From: JBBQXH01 sp963710975
GTDB taxonomy: Bacteria; Actinomycetota; Thermoleophilia; Gaiellales; Gaiellaceae
DNA: 64,000 bases
Assembly (NCBI GenBank): GCA_963710975.1
Contig: CAVQCG010000004.1
Span: forward strand, 889,621-953,620
Direction of reading: 5' to 3'
Within the stretch, counting starts at the first letter, position 1. Every line of letters begins with the position of its first letter. Below the pieces are notes generated by a model. That model was not told the origin of the DNA. It made no database searches and saw only the letters and a program-made list of their open reading frames with translations. Below, piece after piece: positions 18,139-26,577 of the stretch. Both the position numbers and the translations under genes were made by a program.

Positions 18139-19002
18139 TCAGCCGTCGTAGGCGTAGAACCCGCGCCCCGTCTTCCGGCCGAGACGGCCCGCTTGCAGCA
18201 TCCGAACGAGCGTCGCCGGCGGAGCGAAACGGGGTTCGCGGTAGGCATCCCAGAGCGCCTCCGCCGCATGCACGTGCACGTCCACGCCGATCAGGTCAAT
18301 CAGAGCGAGCGGGCCGATCGGCCAGTTCGTACCGAGCCGCATCGCCGTATCGATGTCCTCTGGGCTCGCCGTGCCCTCGTCGAGGACACGCACAGCATCG
18401 TTGAGCACCGGGATCAGGATGCGGTTCACGACGAAGCCCGGCGTGTCGCGGCAGGCGATCGGGGTCTTGCCGATCTGCTCCGCGAACGCGAACGCGGCAG
18501 CGAACGCCTCGTCAGACGTGAGGTCGGTTCGGACGACCTCGACCAGCGGAAGCACCGGTGCCGGATTGAAGAAATGGAGGCCGACCACTCGCTCCGGGTG
18601 CGTCGTGACCGCCGCGACCTGCGTGACAGGCAGCGCCGAGGTGTTCGTTGCGAGGACGGTGTCTGCCCGAACGACGTCGTCGAGCTGACGGAAGAGCGAC
18701 TCCTTCACTGCGAGATCCTCGACGGCCGCCTCGATCACGAGATCGCACGACGCGAGCGCCGAGAGATCGTCCGTGACGGTCAGCCGGGCGAGGGCAGCGT
18801 CTCGCTCCTGCGCTGTCAGCCTGCCCTTCTCGATGCCGCGGCTCACATATCGCTCGACTGTCGCGCGTCCCCGCTCGGCGAGCTGAGCGGTCAGCTCGCG
18901 TCCAACGGTCTCGATCCCGGCGAGGATGCAGACCTGCGCGATTCCGGCACCCATCTGCCCGAGACCGACGATCCCGACAGCCCTGATCTCCTGCGGTGTC
19001 AT
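18139..19002 (-). CDS. 3-hydroxyacyl-CoA (3-hydroxybutyryl-CoA) dehydrogenase
   Basis: NAD(P)-dependent oxidation of 3-hydroxybutyryl-CoA, as in fatty acid, butyrate or PHB metabolism. 287 residues, typical length. Rossmann motif VGIVGLGQMGAGIAQVCILA, then DLVIEAAVEDLAVKESLF, VLATNTSALPVTQVA, and the catalytic stretch GLHFFNPAPVLPLVEVV with its His. The C-terminal domain starts TPGFVVNRILIPVLNDAV and ends TGRGFYAYDG. Start ATG at 19002. Divergent from the zinc-ribbon gene at 19050. The phasin-like gene at 7 kb is consistent with PHB use, but no polymer synthase gene is in view. Confidence 0.92.
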   Translation of the reverse strand: MTPQEIRAVGIVGLGQMGAGIAQVCILAGIETVGRELTAQLAERGRATVERYVSRGIEKGRLTAQERDAALARLTVTDDLSALASCDLVIEAAVEDLAVKESLFRQLDDVVRADTVLATNTSALPVTQVAAVTTHPERVVGLHFFNPAPVLPLVEVVRTDLTSDEAFAAAFAFAEQIGKTPIACRDTPGFVVNRILIPVLNDAVRVLDEGTASPEDIDTAMRLGTNWPIGPLALIDLIGVDVHVHAAEALWDAYREPRFAPPATLVRMLQAGRLGRKTGRGFYAYDG

Positions 19003-19049
19003 CCGGGCAACACTAGAGCCTCTGTCCGGCGCATGGTTCAATTCCCCGG

Positions 19050-19490
19050 ATGGCCGACGAGCGCGACGACATGGTGGACCCGGGCCGGGTGCGTGCAGCC
19101 TCCGGCGGCCGGGCCAGCCGTCTCGACTGGTCCTTCAGCCCGGGACGGCTCGGGACGCACCGCAAGCTGTACAAGCTCGCGCGGGAGCGTGACGCCCGGA
19201 TCCGCGATCTCGGAGGCCTCACGCTCGAGATGGTGCGCCGCGAACAGCTGAATCCCGACCTGCTCTCGTCCCAGGCCGGGAGGATCCTCGAGCTCGAGCG
19301 GGTGGTCGCCGAGATCGAGTCGCCGCCGGTCGACCGACCCCCCGATGAGACGCAGGGCACCGAGAGCGGCACCGAGATCCTCTGCAGCTGCGGCTGGGCG
19401 CTCGAGCCAGGCGCGAGGTTCTGCTCGCATTGCGGGCGACCGACTGCCCTCGCCCCCCCAGACGCGCCGCGAGCCCCGGGGAGCTGGTGA
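19050..19490 (+). CDS. Zinc-ribbon protein of unknown function
   Basis: 146 residues. Basic, helical N-terminal half (LYKLARERDARIRDLGGLTL, RILELERVVAEIE) and a C-terminal zinc ribbon with the pairs CSCGW and CSHCGRPT. The stop overlaps the start of the next gene (TGATG), whose product begins with another zinc ribbon. The two proteins are probably made together and may work on the same partner. No known family. Confidence 0.65.
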   Translation: MADERDDMVDPGRVRAASGGRASRLDWSFSPGRLGTHRKLYKLARERDARIRDLGGLTLEMVRREQLNPDLLSSQAGRILELERVVAEIESPPVDRPPDETQGTESGTEILCSCGWALEPGARFCSHCGRPTALAPPDAPRAPGSW

Positions 19491-20281
19491 TGGAGCCGAC
19501 CGACGGTACCGGCGACGACCAGGCGCCTCCCCGGCCCGAGACGTGTCCCAACTGCGGAACTCCGCACGCCGCAGACCAGGAGTACTGCCTCGAGTGTGGT
19601 GCGCGCCTGCCGGCGTTCCGCAAGGCGCGCGTCCCCGGAGCGTTCATCGCGGCCGCGATCCTCATCGCGCTCCTCGCCGTCGCCGGGGTCGTGGCGGGCC
19701 TTCTCCTCTCGACCGGGGACGACAGCACGCCGTCGGCGAACGCGACCACGACCCTCCCTCTCGAAACGACTCTCGCCGGACCGGTGACGCAGACGTTCGT
19801 CCCGTCGACCGATCTTCCTCAGGCCACCGGTGGCGCCGATACGGGCCTACCCGCCGACACCGGCCTTCCCCCGGTCGAGACCACCCTGGTTCCACAGGGA
19901 ACCGAGCCGAGCCTGACGACACCGACACCGACGGAGCCACCGCCCACCAACCCCTCGACCGAGCCCACCGCGACGACGCCGACGACACCGCCCGCAACCG
20001 GCTCCGGCTGGCCGGCCGGACAGTCGGGGTACACGGTCATCGTGGCCTCGATCCCCGTCAGCCAGGGCGAGGCGGCGGCACAGGCGCAGGCCCAACGGGC
20101 AACGGCAGCGGGGCTCCCCCAGGTCGGGGTGCTCGTCTCGTCGCAGTTCTCGAGCCTCCGCCCCGGCTACTACGCCGTCTTCACCGGCGTGTACTCGTCG
20201 CTCGACCAGGCGAAGAGCGCACTTCCTCAGGCCCGCTCGGCGGGTTTCTCCGACGCCTACACGCGGCAGGTGACGCCGTAG
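19490..20281 (+). CDS. Membrane-anchored zinc-ribbon protein with SPOR domain
   Basis: 263 residues in four parts: a cytoplasmic zinc ribbon (CPNCGTPHAADQEYCLECGA, about residues 19-38), one TM helix (FIAAAILIALLAVAGVVAGL, about 50-69), a long Thr/Pro-rich extracytoplasmic linker, and a C-terminal SPOR domain (GYTVIVASIPVSQGEAA to FSDAYTRQV). SPOR domains bind septal peptidoglycan lacking stem peptides, so a division-site or cell-wall role is plausible. The start ATG overlaps the upstream stop. The combination of zinc ribbon, TM and SPOR is unusual. Confidence 0.75.
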   Translation: MEPTDGTGDDQAPPRPETCPNCGTPHAADQEYCLECGARLPAFRKARVPGAFIAAAILIALLAVAGVVAGLLLSTGDDSTPSANATTTLPLETTLAGPVTQTFVPSTDLPQATGGADTGLPADTGLPPVETTLVPQGTEPSLTTPTPTEPPPTNPSTEPTATTPTTPPATGSGWPAGQSGYTVIVASIPVSQGEAAAQAQAQRATAAGLPQVGVLVSSQFSSLRPGYYAVFTGVYSSLDQAKSALPQARSAGFSDAYTRQVTP

Positions 20282-20443
20282 CAACCGCCCTTGACGCTGG
20301 CCGCGAAAAGGCCAATGTCAGACACAACTTTGTAACAGGGGCGAAAGCAGGCTAAGCTCTGAAAGACACCCCGTTGCTTAACACGCGCTTAAGAGTTCTT
20401 TGCAGGACTTTCATCCCTTGTACTCCATACTGGAACATAGCTG
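20282..20443 (+). other. AT-richer intergenic leader
   Basis: This 162-base gap is clearly lower in GC than its neighbours. It starts with a small hairpin, TGGCC-GCGAAAA-GGCCA, which may end the SPOR transcript. TTGTAA and TAAGCT lie 17 bases apart and could be a weak sigma-70 promoter. The rest, to the ATG at 20444, looks like an untranslated leader. No known riboswitch is recognised. Confidence 0.35.
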
Positions 20444-20902
20444 ATGAACAAGAGAATCCAGGCAGTCATGTATCAATACTCTCGGGCCATCTACCGGTCG
20501 ATCAAGGACCTGATCGACCCGTACGTCGACATCGAGACGCAGCTCGAGTACCGGCGCGAGGTGCTCGCTGCGTGTGAGGAGACCGTGGAGCGGCTCGCAC
20601 GTGATCCGCGGTACTTTGCGAAGCCGGAACGCGCGCTCTTCGCCGACATCCGGCGCTATTTTCCGATAACGGCTCAGGCGCAGGTCTCCTGGGCCGTGAG
20701 CCAGGGAATCGGCGCCGCGGTCAACTACGTCGAGGAGCAGATCGAAGCCGGCGCCTTCGACGGCGGCGCCGCACGATGCCGCGCAACGACGCGCAAGGGC
20801 AAGCCCTGCCAGCGGACACCGCTCCCCGAGCGCGAGTACTGCCCGTCGCATCAGCACCTCGAGACCGGCCGTACGGCTGCCTCGAGCCGGGTCGCAGCGT
20901 AG
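20444..20902 (+). CDS. Conserved hypothetical protein with C-terminal Cys/His motif
   Basis: 152 residues. The helical body (YQYSRAIYRSIKDLIDPYVD, LEYRREVLAACEETVERLAR) is followed by RCRATTRKGKPCQRTP and REYCPSHQH, a Cys-x-Cys-x-Cys-x2-His arrangement (C at RCRA, KPCQ, YCPSH) that I know as a small metal-binding tail on many actinobacterial proteins. ATG at 20444; the N-terminus MNKRIQAVMYQYSR fits. It precedes the WYL regulator gene by 92 bases. Function unknown. Confidence 0.65.
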   Translation: MNKRIQAVMYQYSRAIYRSIKDLIDPYVDIETQLEYRREVLAACEETVERLARDPRYFAKPERALFADIRRYFPITAQAQVSWAVSQGIGAAVNYVEEQIEAGAFDGGAARCRATTRKGKPCQRTPLPEREYCPSHQHLETGRTAASSRVAA

Positions 20903-20994
20903 CGACGCCGATCGGGCGGCTCTCACCTCGCTCCTCCAGGGGATCTTTCCCGCCGAGGCAGCACGGCCGTCGCAGGTCGGGTTGAATACGGTCG

Positions 20995-23019
20995 GTGTCC
21001 CACGATGCTGACAAGCTGATCCGCCAGCTCTCGCTGGTCGCTTTCCTCATGGCCGAGCGGCGAGCGCTCACCGCGCGAGACATCAAGAGCTGCGTCGAGG
21101 GGTACTCCGACATGTCGGACGAGGCGTTCGCGCGGCGGTTCTACTCCGACCGGAGCGAGCTCGTCGGGCTCGGCGTCCCGCTTCAGTCCCAGCGGGACGA
21201 GTTCACCGGCGAAGAGCTCTACACCCTCCGTTCCGAGCAGTACTTCCTCCCGCCCCTCGAGCTCTCGGACGACGAGCTCGCGGCGTTGCAGACCTCGCTG
21301 TTCCTTCTCGAAGGGCAGTTCGCGTACGCCGAGCCGCTCAGGCTCGCGCTGCAGAACCTCGCGCTCGGCCGGCCGGGGCCTGTCGAGGCGCCCACGGCGA
21401 CCGCGGTGCGTGTCGAGGTTCTCGACCGTGACTACTCACCCGAGACCTCGGGCCGGCTCGCAAAGCTCGATGCGGCCATCTCGAAGCAGCGGACGGTGAA
21501 GTTCGAGTACTGGGCGATCGGACGGGACGAGGTATCCGTCCGAGCGGTCAACCCGTACGCGCTCTTCTCCGACAACGGCGTCTGGTACGTCGTCGGGAAG
21601 GATCTCGACCGGGACGACATGCGTACGTTCCGCGTGTCGCGGATCCGCGGCGACATCACGTTCGCAACACGCCGCGAGCGCGACTTCCGCTTCCCACTGG
21701 ACTTCGATCCATCCGAGTATCGTGGCCGCCCGCCCTGGCAGGTCGGCGAGCCGCTCGGCGAGGCGAGGATCGAGGTCGGTCTCGACACCGCCTGGTGGGT
21801 GGAGCGGTCGTTCTCCGGCCGCGGCCGGCTCGAGGACGGCGTGTTCGTGACCGAGTATTCGGACGTCGGGCGGCTCGCATCCTGGGTGCTGCGCCAGGAT
21901 GGCCGGGCGCGCGCACTCGAGCCTCCGGAGCTGGTCGCCGAAGTGGCCGAGAGCCTCCGGCGGATCGCCGAGTCGCACGAGAACCCTCCTCCCGAGCCGG
22001 CGGCCCCGCTGGTCACGAACGGGGAGGCCCCCATCCCGGAGCGGCCAACGGGCCCCGTCCCGCCCGAGCGGTTCGCGGTGCTGCAGGCGCTCCTCGCACA
22101 CCTCCTCGCCCGCTGCGGCGAAGGCAAGCGCGCCGTGATTCCAGCGACCGAACTGACCGACGGCTTTCAGATTCCCTACGAGGAGCTCGACGACCACCTG
22201 CAGCTCCTGAACCTCGTGAACTTCGGAGGTGGCTGCTACGCGGTCTACGCGGCCCTCGACGGCGACCAGGTCCGCGTCGAGAAGGAGCTCTTCGGTGACG
22301 CGTTCCGGCGTGCGCCGCGCTTGACCCCGCTCGAGGCGCGGGCCATCCGCCTCGCGCTCGAGTTCGTCGGGCCGATGATCGCGGCCGGCGCCCACACCCC
22401 GCTCGACCGGGTTCGGGGCAAGCTCGAGGAGACATTCGGGCAGTTCGAGCTGCGCGAGTCGGCCGACCCCGCGCCGCCGGGTGAGGAGGAGTCGCTGATC
22501 AGGACGCTCTCCGATGCGATCCAGCAAGACCGGCTCGTCGAGATCGAGTACCTGAAGCCCGACGAGACGACCACGTCGACTCGCGTGATCGAGCCGTACA
22601 CGATCTCCCGAGACCTCCCGAACTGGTACATCCACGCATGGGACCGCGACCGGGACGCGCCTCGGAGCTTCCGGCTCGACCGGATGCGAAGCGCACGGCT
22701 CCTCGACGAACGCTTCGAGCAACGGGCCGACTTCGTCATCGAGTCGCCGCGTAGGCTCGCCCGGATCTGGATCTCGGCCGTTGCTGCACGCTGGTGGATG
22801 GAACGCGGCGCGGTACCGCTCGTCGACGGCGCTGCCCTCGGCGAGATCGACTTCGGTACCGAGTCGTATCTCGTCGGCGAGGTGCTCTCCCATCGAGGCG
22901 AGGCGGTCATCATCGAGCCGGCCGATCTCCGACCCCGCGTCGCCGCGCGAGCCCGCGAGCTCGCCGCCGAGCTCACATCACCGAAGAAGACGAAGATAAG
23001 GGCGAAGGCGAAGCGTTAG
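20995..23019 (+). CDS. Double WYL-domain transcriptional regulator (PafB-PafC fusion type)
   Basis: 674 residues, two complete HTH-WYL units in tandem. Unit 1: HTH (LIRQLSLVAFLMAERRALTA), WYL core VKFEYWAIGRDEVSVRAVNPY and NGVWYVVGKDLDRDDMRTFR. Unit 2: HTH region LLAHLLARCGEGKRAVIPAT, WYL core VEIEYLKPDETTTSTRVIEPY and NWYIHAWDRDRDAPRSFRLD. Actinobacterial PafB and PafC are normally two proteins that form a heterodimer activating DNA-damage genes; here they are one chain. GTG start at 20995. The C-terminal KKTKIRAKAKR tail is basic. Confidence 0.85.
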   Translation: MSHDADKLIRQLSLVAFLMAERRALTARDIKSCVEGYSDMSDEAFARRFYSDRSELVGLGVPLQSQRDEFTGEELYTLRSEQYFLPPLELSDDELAALQTSLFLLEGQFAYAEPLRLALQNLALGRPGPVEAPTATAVRVEVLDRDYSPETSGRLAKLDAAISKQRTVKFEYWAIGRDEVSVRAVNPYALFSDNGVWYVVGKDLDRDDMRTFRVSRIRGDITFATRRERDFRFPLDFDPSEYRGRPPWQVGEPLGEARIEVGLDTAWWVERSFSGRGRLEDGVFVTEYSDVGRLASWVLRQDGRARALEPPELVAEVAESLRRIAESHENPPPEPAAPLVTNGEAPIPERPTGPVPPERFAVLQALLAHLLARCGEGKRAVIPATELTDGFQIPYEELDDHLQLLNLVNFGGGCYAVYAALDGDQVRVEKELFGDAFRRAPRLTPLEARAIRLALEFVGPMIAAGAHTPLDRVRGKLEETFGQFELRESADPAPPGEEESLIRTLSDAIQQDRLVEIEYLKPDETTTSTRVIEPYTISRDLPNWYIHAWDRDRDAPRSFRLDRMRSARLLDERFEQRADFVIESPRRLARIWISAVAARWWMERGAVPLVDGAALGEIDFGTESYLVGEVLSHRGEAVIIEPADLRPRVAARARELAAELTSPKKTKIRAKAKR

Positions 23020-23285
23020 CGCCTACCTCCCGGCGGGCGGGATGTTGTGGTTGAAGCGGAGCCGATTCCTCCACCGAGGGTCAGTCCCGCCACCCGGCGG
23101 CCGGCGAAATCGATCGCCTCGGTCACGTCGTCGGTTCCGGCGCAGCACGCGATCACCGCCGGCCGGCGATCGGTCAGCGCGTTGAACGTCCTGCGGGCCA
23201 CGTCGTACCCGCGCTCACCTGGCGCCAGGACGGGCCCGCGCAGCGCGCGCCGCAACCGCTCGACCGGAACGGACTCGACCGCCAC
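23016..23285 (-). pseudogene. Remnant of an FAD-linked (BBE-type) oxidoreductase gene
   Basis: 89 residues. The start VERLRRALRGPVLAPGERGYDVARRTFNA... and DDVTEAIDFAGRRVAGL is the N-terminus of FAD-binding PCMH/BBE oxidoreductases. The expected flavin-binding stretch with its Gly-Gly-His is missing: the frame jumps directly to GLTLGGGIGS, a motif normally about 60-70 residues further on, then runs into unrelated sequence at the 3' end of the WYL gene. It looks like a leftover after an internal deletion and a 3' truncation. Confidence 0.6.
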
Positions 23286-23306
23286 CGGCAGACCCTACTG
23301 GGATCG

Positions 23307-24317
23307 TCACGCCGAATGCGAGCGCCCGGAGAGACGGGCAACCGCCCAGCTTGCCTGCTCGCGGAGGAGCTCGTCGTCGCCCGCCAGGAAAGGCTCGGCA
23401 AGCGGCGCCAGATCCTCCCTCCCGGAGTTTCCGAGCGCGACGAGCGCGTTCCGCCGCAGATATCTCGGATCGTTCCGAGGCACGTAGAGGCGGTCGTACC
23501 GGTGGCGGAGCTCGTCGGGCTCCGCCTCGAGCCAGTCCACCAGCGAGACGACGGGCTCGGCCTCGCGGGAGAGCTGCACGTCTGCACGTCGCTTCTCGAC
23601 ACCCCGGTTCCACGGGCAGACGTCCTGGCAGATATCACAGCCGTAGACCTGGTCGCCGAGATCTGCACGGAACTCGTCCGGGATCGGCGCGGGCGCCTGC
23701 GTCCAGTACGAGAGACATTTCGTCGAGTCGAGCACGCCGGGCTCGGCGAGTGCATCGGTCGGGCATGCCTCGATACACAGCGTGCACGAACCGCAGTCGA
23801 GCTCGAGCGGTGGGGTCGGGTCGAGCTCGACGTCCGTGACCAGCGTTCCGAGGACGACCCAGGAGCCGAAGCGCCGCGTGATCAGCAGCGTGTTCTTGCC
23901 ATAGAAGCCGACGCCGGCCCGAGCTGCGCCCTCCCGGTCGACGTGCTGATTTGCGTCCACGAGCACGCGGTACTCGCCTCCGATGAGCGTTCCGAGGCCG
24001 TCGAGCTTCTCCCGCAGTTCCGTGTAGACGTCGCGCCAGGCGTAGCGAGGCATTCGGCCCTCCCCGCGCCGTGGCTCCGGACCGGGTTCCCAGTAGCACA
24101 GCGCCGCGGAGATCACGGTCTTGGCGTCCGGCAGCAGCGTCTCCGGGTGGCACGAGACGTCTGGCTGGGCCATCGTGAAGCGCATGTCGGCAAAGAGCCC
24201 CGCCGAGCGGCGCTCGTGGATGGCCTGCTCGGTCGCCGCGTACGGCTCCGCCGGGGCCGCACCGATGACGTCGATTCCAAGCTCCCGGGCGGCGTGCTGC
24301 AGCTCGGCGGTTCTCAC
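23307..24317 (-). CDS. queG: Epoxyqueuosine reductase
   Basis: Last step of queuosine synthesis, cobalamin-dependent reduction of epoxyqueuosine in tRNA. 336 residues. N-terminus ELGIDVIGAAPAEPYAATEQ, catalytic-domain region CHPETLLPDAKTVISAALCY, GKNTLLITRRFGSWVVLGTL, and two ferredoxin-type 4Fe-4S clusters: CGSCTLCIEACPTDAL and CDICQDVCPWNRG. The C-terminal HEAT-like tail is present. GTG start at 24317. It completes the pathway begun by queA and tgt at 11-13 kb. Confidence 0.93.
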   Translation of the reverse strand: MRTAELQHAARELGIDVIGAAPAEPYAATEQAIHERRSAGLFADMRFTMAQPDVSCHPETLLPDAKTVISAALCYWEPGPEPRRGEGRMPRYAWRDVYTELREKLDGLGTLIGGEYRVLVDANQHVDREGAARAGVGFYGKNTLLITRRFGSWVVLGTLVTDVELDPTPPLELDCGSCTLCIEACPTDALAEPGVLDSTKCLSYWTQAPAPIPDEFRADLGDQVYGCDICQDVCPWNRGVEKRRADVQLSREAEPVVSLVDWLEAEPDELRHRYDRLYVPRNDPRYLRRNALVALGNSGREDLAPLAEPFLAGDDELLREQASWAVARLSGRSHSA

Positions 24318-24352
24318 CGGGCGGACGGTACCACCCGCTAGGATCGCTCCCG

Positions 24353-25336
24353 GTGAAGGCAATCGTGATCCACGAGGACGGCGGGCCGGAGGTACTCCGC
24401 TACGAGGAAGCACCCGATCCTGTCGCCGGGCCTGGTGAGGTGCTCGTCCGCCTGCGGGCGGCGTCGCTGAACCACCTCGACGTCTGGACGCGGATGGGGA
24501 TGCCTTCGGCGCCGAAGCCCCGGATTCTCGGCGCCGACGGAGCAGGGGTCGTCGAGGCGCTCGGCGACGGTGTCGCCGGTGTCGAGATCGGCCAGGATGT
24601 CGTGCTGAACCCCGGCCTCGACGATGGAAGGCACATCATCGGCGAACACTGTGACGGTACGCACGCCGAGCTGATCGCAGTGGACGCCGACTACGTCCAG
24701 CCGAAACCACCGCATCTCAGCTTCGAAGAGTCTGCGGCGTTCCCGCTCGTCTGGGAGACGGCCTACCGGATGCTCGTCGTGCGCGCCGGGCTCCAGCCCG
24801 GGGAGTGGGTGCTCTGCTGGGGCATCGGCAGCGGCGTGGGGTCGGCTGCCTTCCAGATTGCGAAGGCGCTCGGTGCCCGAGTCGTCGTGACGTCGTCGAG
24901 TGACGAGAAGCTCGCCGGCGCGGAAGAGCGCGGCGCCGACGTCACCGTCAACCATGCAACGGGCGATGTCGCAGCCGCCGTGAAGGTGGCGACGGGCAAA
25001 CGCGGCGCCGACGTCGTCGTGGAGCATGTCGGCGAGGCGACCTGGAAGACGTCACTGGCGGCGGCCGGTGAGGGTGGGAGGATCGCCGTCTGCGGAGCGA
25101 CGAGCGGCCCGAATCCGCCCGCTCAGCTTCATCGCGTGTGGTGGAAGCAGCTCTCGATTCTCGGTTCGACGATGGCGACACGCGCTGATTTCGCCGCCTT
25201 GCTCGAGCTCGTGAACGCGAAGGAGCTCCGGCCGATCGTCGACCGCGTGTATCCGCTGGCCGATGCGGCCGACGGCCACCGGCGCCTCGAGGCCGGCGAG
25301 CAGTTCGGCAAGATCGTCTTCTCGATCCCGGGCTGA
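24353..25336 (+). CDS. Zinc-type medium-chain alcohol dehydrogenase / quinone reductase
   Basis: 327 residues, MDR superfamily. GroES-like N-terminal domain (VIHEDGGPEVLRYEEAPDPV, ASLNHLDVWTRMGMP), conserved ILGADGAGVVEALGDGV, and Rossmann domain with GIGSGVGSAAFQIAKALGA and VVVTSSSDEKLAGAEERGAD. The usual structural-zinc four-Cys loop is absent, so it is probably an NADPH:quinone-oxidoreductase-like member. GTG start at 24353. Its stop overlaps the ATG of the MFS gene, so the two are one operon. Confidence 0.85.
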   Translation: MKAIVIHEDGGPEVLRYEEAPDPVAGPGEVLVRLRAASLNHLDVWTRMGMPSAPKPRILGADGAGVVEALGDGVAGVEIGQDVVLNPGLDDGRHIIGEHCDGTHAELIAVDADYVQPKPPHLSFEESAAFPLVWETAYRMLVVRAGLQPGEWVLCWGIGSGVGSAAFQIAKALGARVVVTSSSDEKLAGAEERGADVTVNHATGDVAAAVKVATGKRGADVVVEHVGEATWKTSLAAAGEGGRIAVCGATSGPNPPAQLHRVWWKQLSILGSTMATRADFAALLELVNAKELRPIVDRVYPLADAADGHRRLEAGEQFGKIVFSIPG

Positions 25337-26565
25337 TGCCTCCCGTCCCGACGAGAGACGCTCTCGTCCGGCGGAACACGATCCTGCTGGTGATCGCGCA
25401 GGGTGCGCTCCTGGCGATGAGCGCGACGTTCTTCACGCTGGCAGTGGTGGCGATCGTCGACCTCACCAACCGCGAGCGCTGGGGTGGAGTTCTGCTCGCG
25501 ATCTTCAACGCCTCGGCTGCGGTGAGCGCGCTGGTCGTGGGGCGGTTGATGGATCGCGTCGGACGCCGCCCCGGCCTGGCGATCGGGTACGCGCTCTTCG
25601 GCCTCGCGGGGATCGGGGGTGCGCTCGCCGTGTCGGCCGGCTCTTCCTGGGCCCTCCTCGCCATGGCCGTGCCCTTCGGTGCAGGCCTCGGCGCGGGGCT
25701 GCTGGGCCGCGTGGCCGTCGCCGACATGTATCCGAGTGAGCTCCGCGGGCGCATGGTCGGCATCGTCGTGGCGGCAGGAACCCTCGGTGCAATCTTCGGC
25801 GCCCCCATCGTCGCCGCGATCGAGGCGGTCACGGGCTCGGATGTGATGCCCTGGCTGCTGATTCCGGCGCTCGGCTGTGTCGGCCTGGCTGCGGTCCTCG
25901 CGCTGCGGCCGGACCCGCGTGACCTTGCGTTCTCGGACGAGAAGCCGGAGGATGTGCGACCCGGGCGGCCGCTCGGCGAGCTGCTTCGATTGGCGCCCTT
26001 TCGCGCTGCCATCGTCGCCATCGGAGTGGCGCAGACGGCAATGGTCGCGGTGATGGGCGTCACCCCTGTCGTCATCGACGAGAACGGCGGCAGTGCGCTT
26101 GCGATCGCCCTCGTCATCAGCTTCCACATGGTCGGGATGTTCGCCGTAGCCCCGATCGTCGGCGCGCTCCTCGACCGGTACGGGCGGCGCCCCGGACTGC
26201 TCGTCGGCGGCGTGCTCTCTGCGACCGGAGCGATTCTCGGGTCGTTCACGGACATGACACCGCTGATCGGCGTCGGCCTCTTCCTCGTAGGACTCGGCTG
26301 GTCGGCGTGCTATCTCGGGGCAACCGCAGCGATCAGCGATCTGACGACTCCCGCGGAGCGCGGCGGGGCGCTCGGGTTCACGGATCTCGTCACGTCGCTC
26401 GCCGCCGCAGTCGGGGCACTCGCCGGCGGCTTCGTGCTCGAGTCGTCCGGAATCGCGGTCGTCGGCATCGCGATGGCCGTGCTGATGGTCCCGGCACTGG
26501 CGCTGGTCGTGCCGCTGCGAGAGCCCTCGCCCGGGCGCTGGGCGGTACCGGAGCCGACCGTCTAG
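25336..26565 (+). CDS. MFS transporter
   Basis: 409 residues with about 12 hydrophobic segments. The motif-A-like loop between TM2 and TM3 is GRLMDRVGRRPGLAIGYALF, and the second half has the matching GALLDRYGRRPGLLVGGVLS. N-terminus NTILLVIAQGALLAMSATFF is the first TM. Substrate not predictable; drug-efflux-like. Translationally coupled to the upstream dehydrogenase (ATG at 25336 overlaps the TGA). Convergent with the metalloprotease gene, 12 bases away. Confidence 0.88.
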   Translation: MPPVPTRDALVRRNTILLVIAQGALLAMSATFFTLAVVAIVDLTNRERWGGVLLAIFNASAAVSALVVGRLMDRVGRRPGLAIGYALFGLAGIGGALAVSAGSSWALLAMAVPFGAGLGAGLLGRVAVADMYPSELRGRMVGIVVAAGTLGAIFGAPIVAAIEAVTGSDVMPWLLIPALGCVGLAAVLALRPDPRDLAFSDEKPEDVRPGRPLGELLRLAPFRAAIVAIGVAQTAMVAVMGVTPVVIDENGGSALAIALVISFHMVGMFAVAPIVGALLDRYGRRPGLLVGGVLSATGAILGSFTDMTPLIGVGLFLVGLGWSACYLGATAAISDLTTPAERGGALGFTDLVTSLAAAVGALAGGFVLESSGIAVVGIAMAVLMVPALALVVPLREPSPGRWAVPEPTV

Positions 26566-26577
26566 GAGCGAGCGCGG

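Noticed and set aside
24948..26255. 435-codon minus-strand frame opposite the dehydrogenase/MFS genes
   Set aside because: Low-complexity Arg/Ser/Pro translation antisense to a clear MFS transporter; long shadow frames are expected at 70 percent GC.
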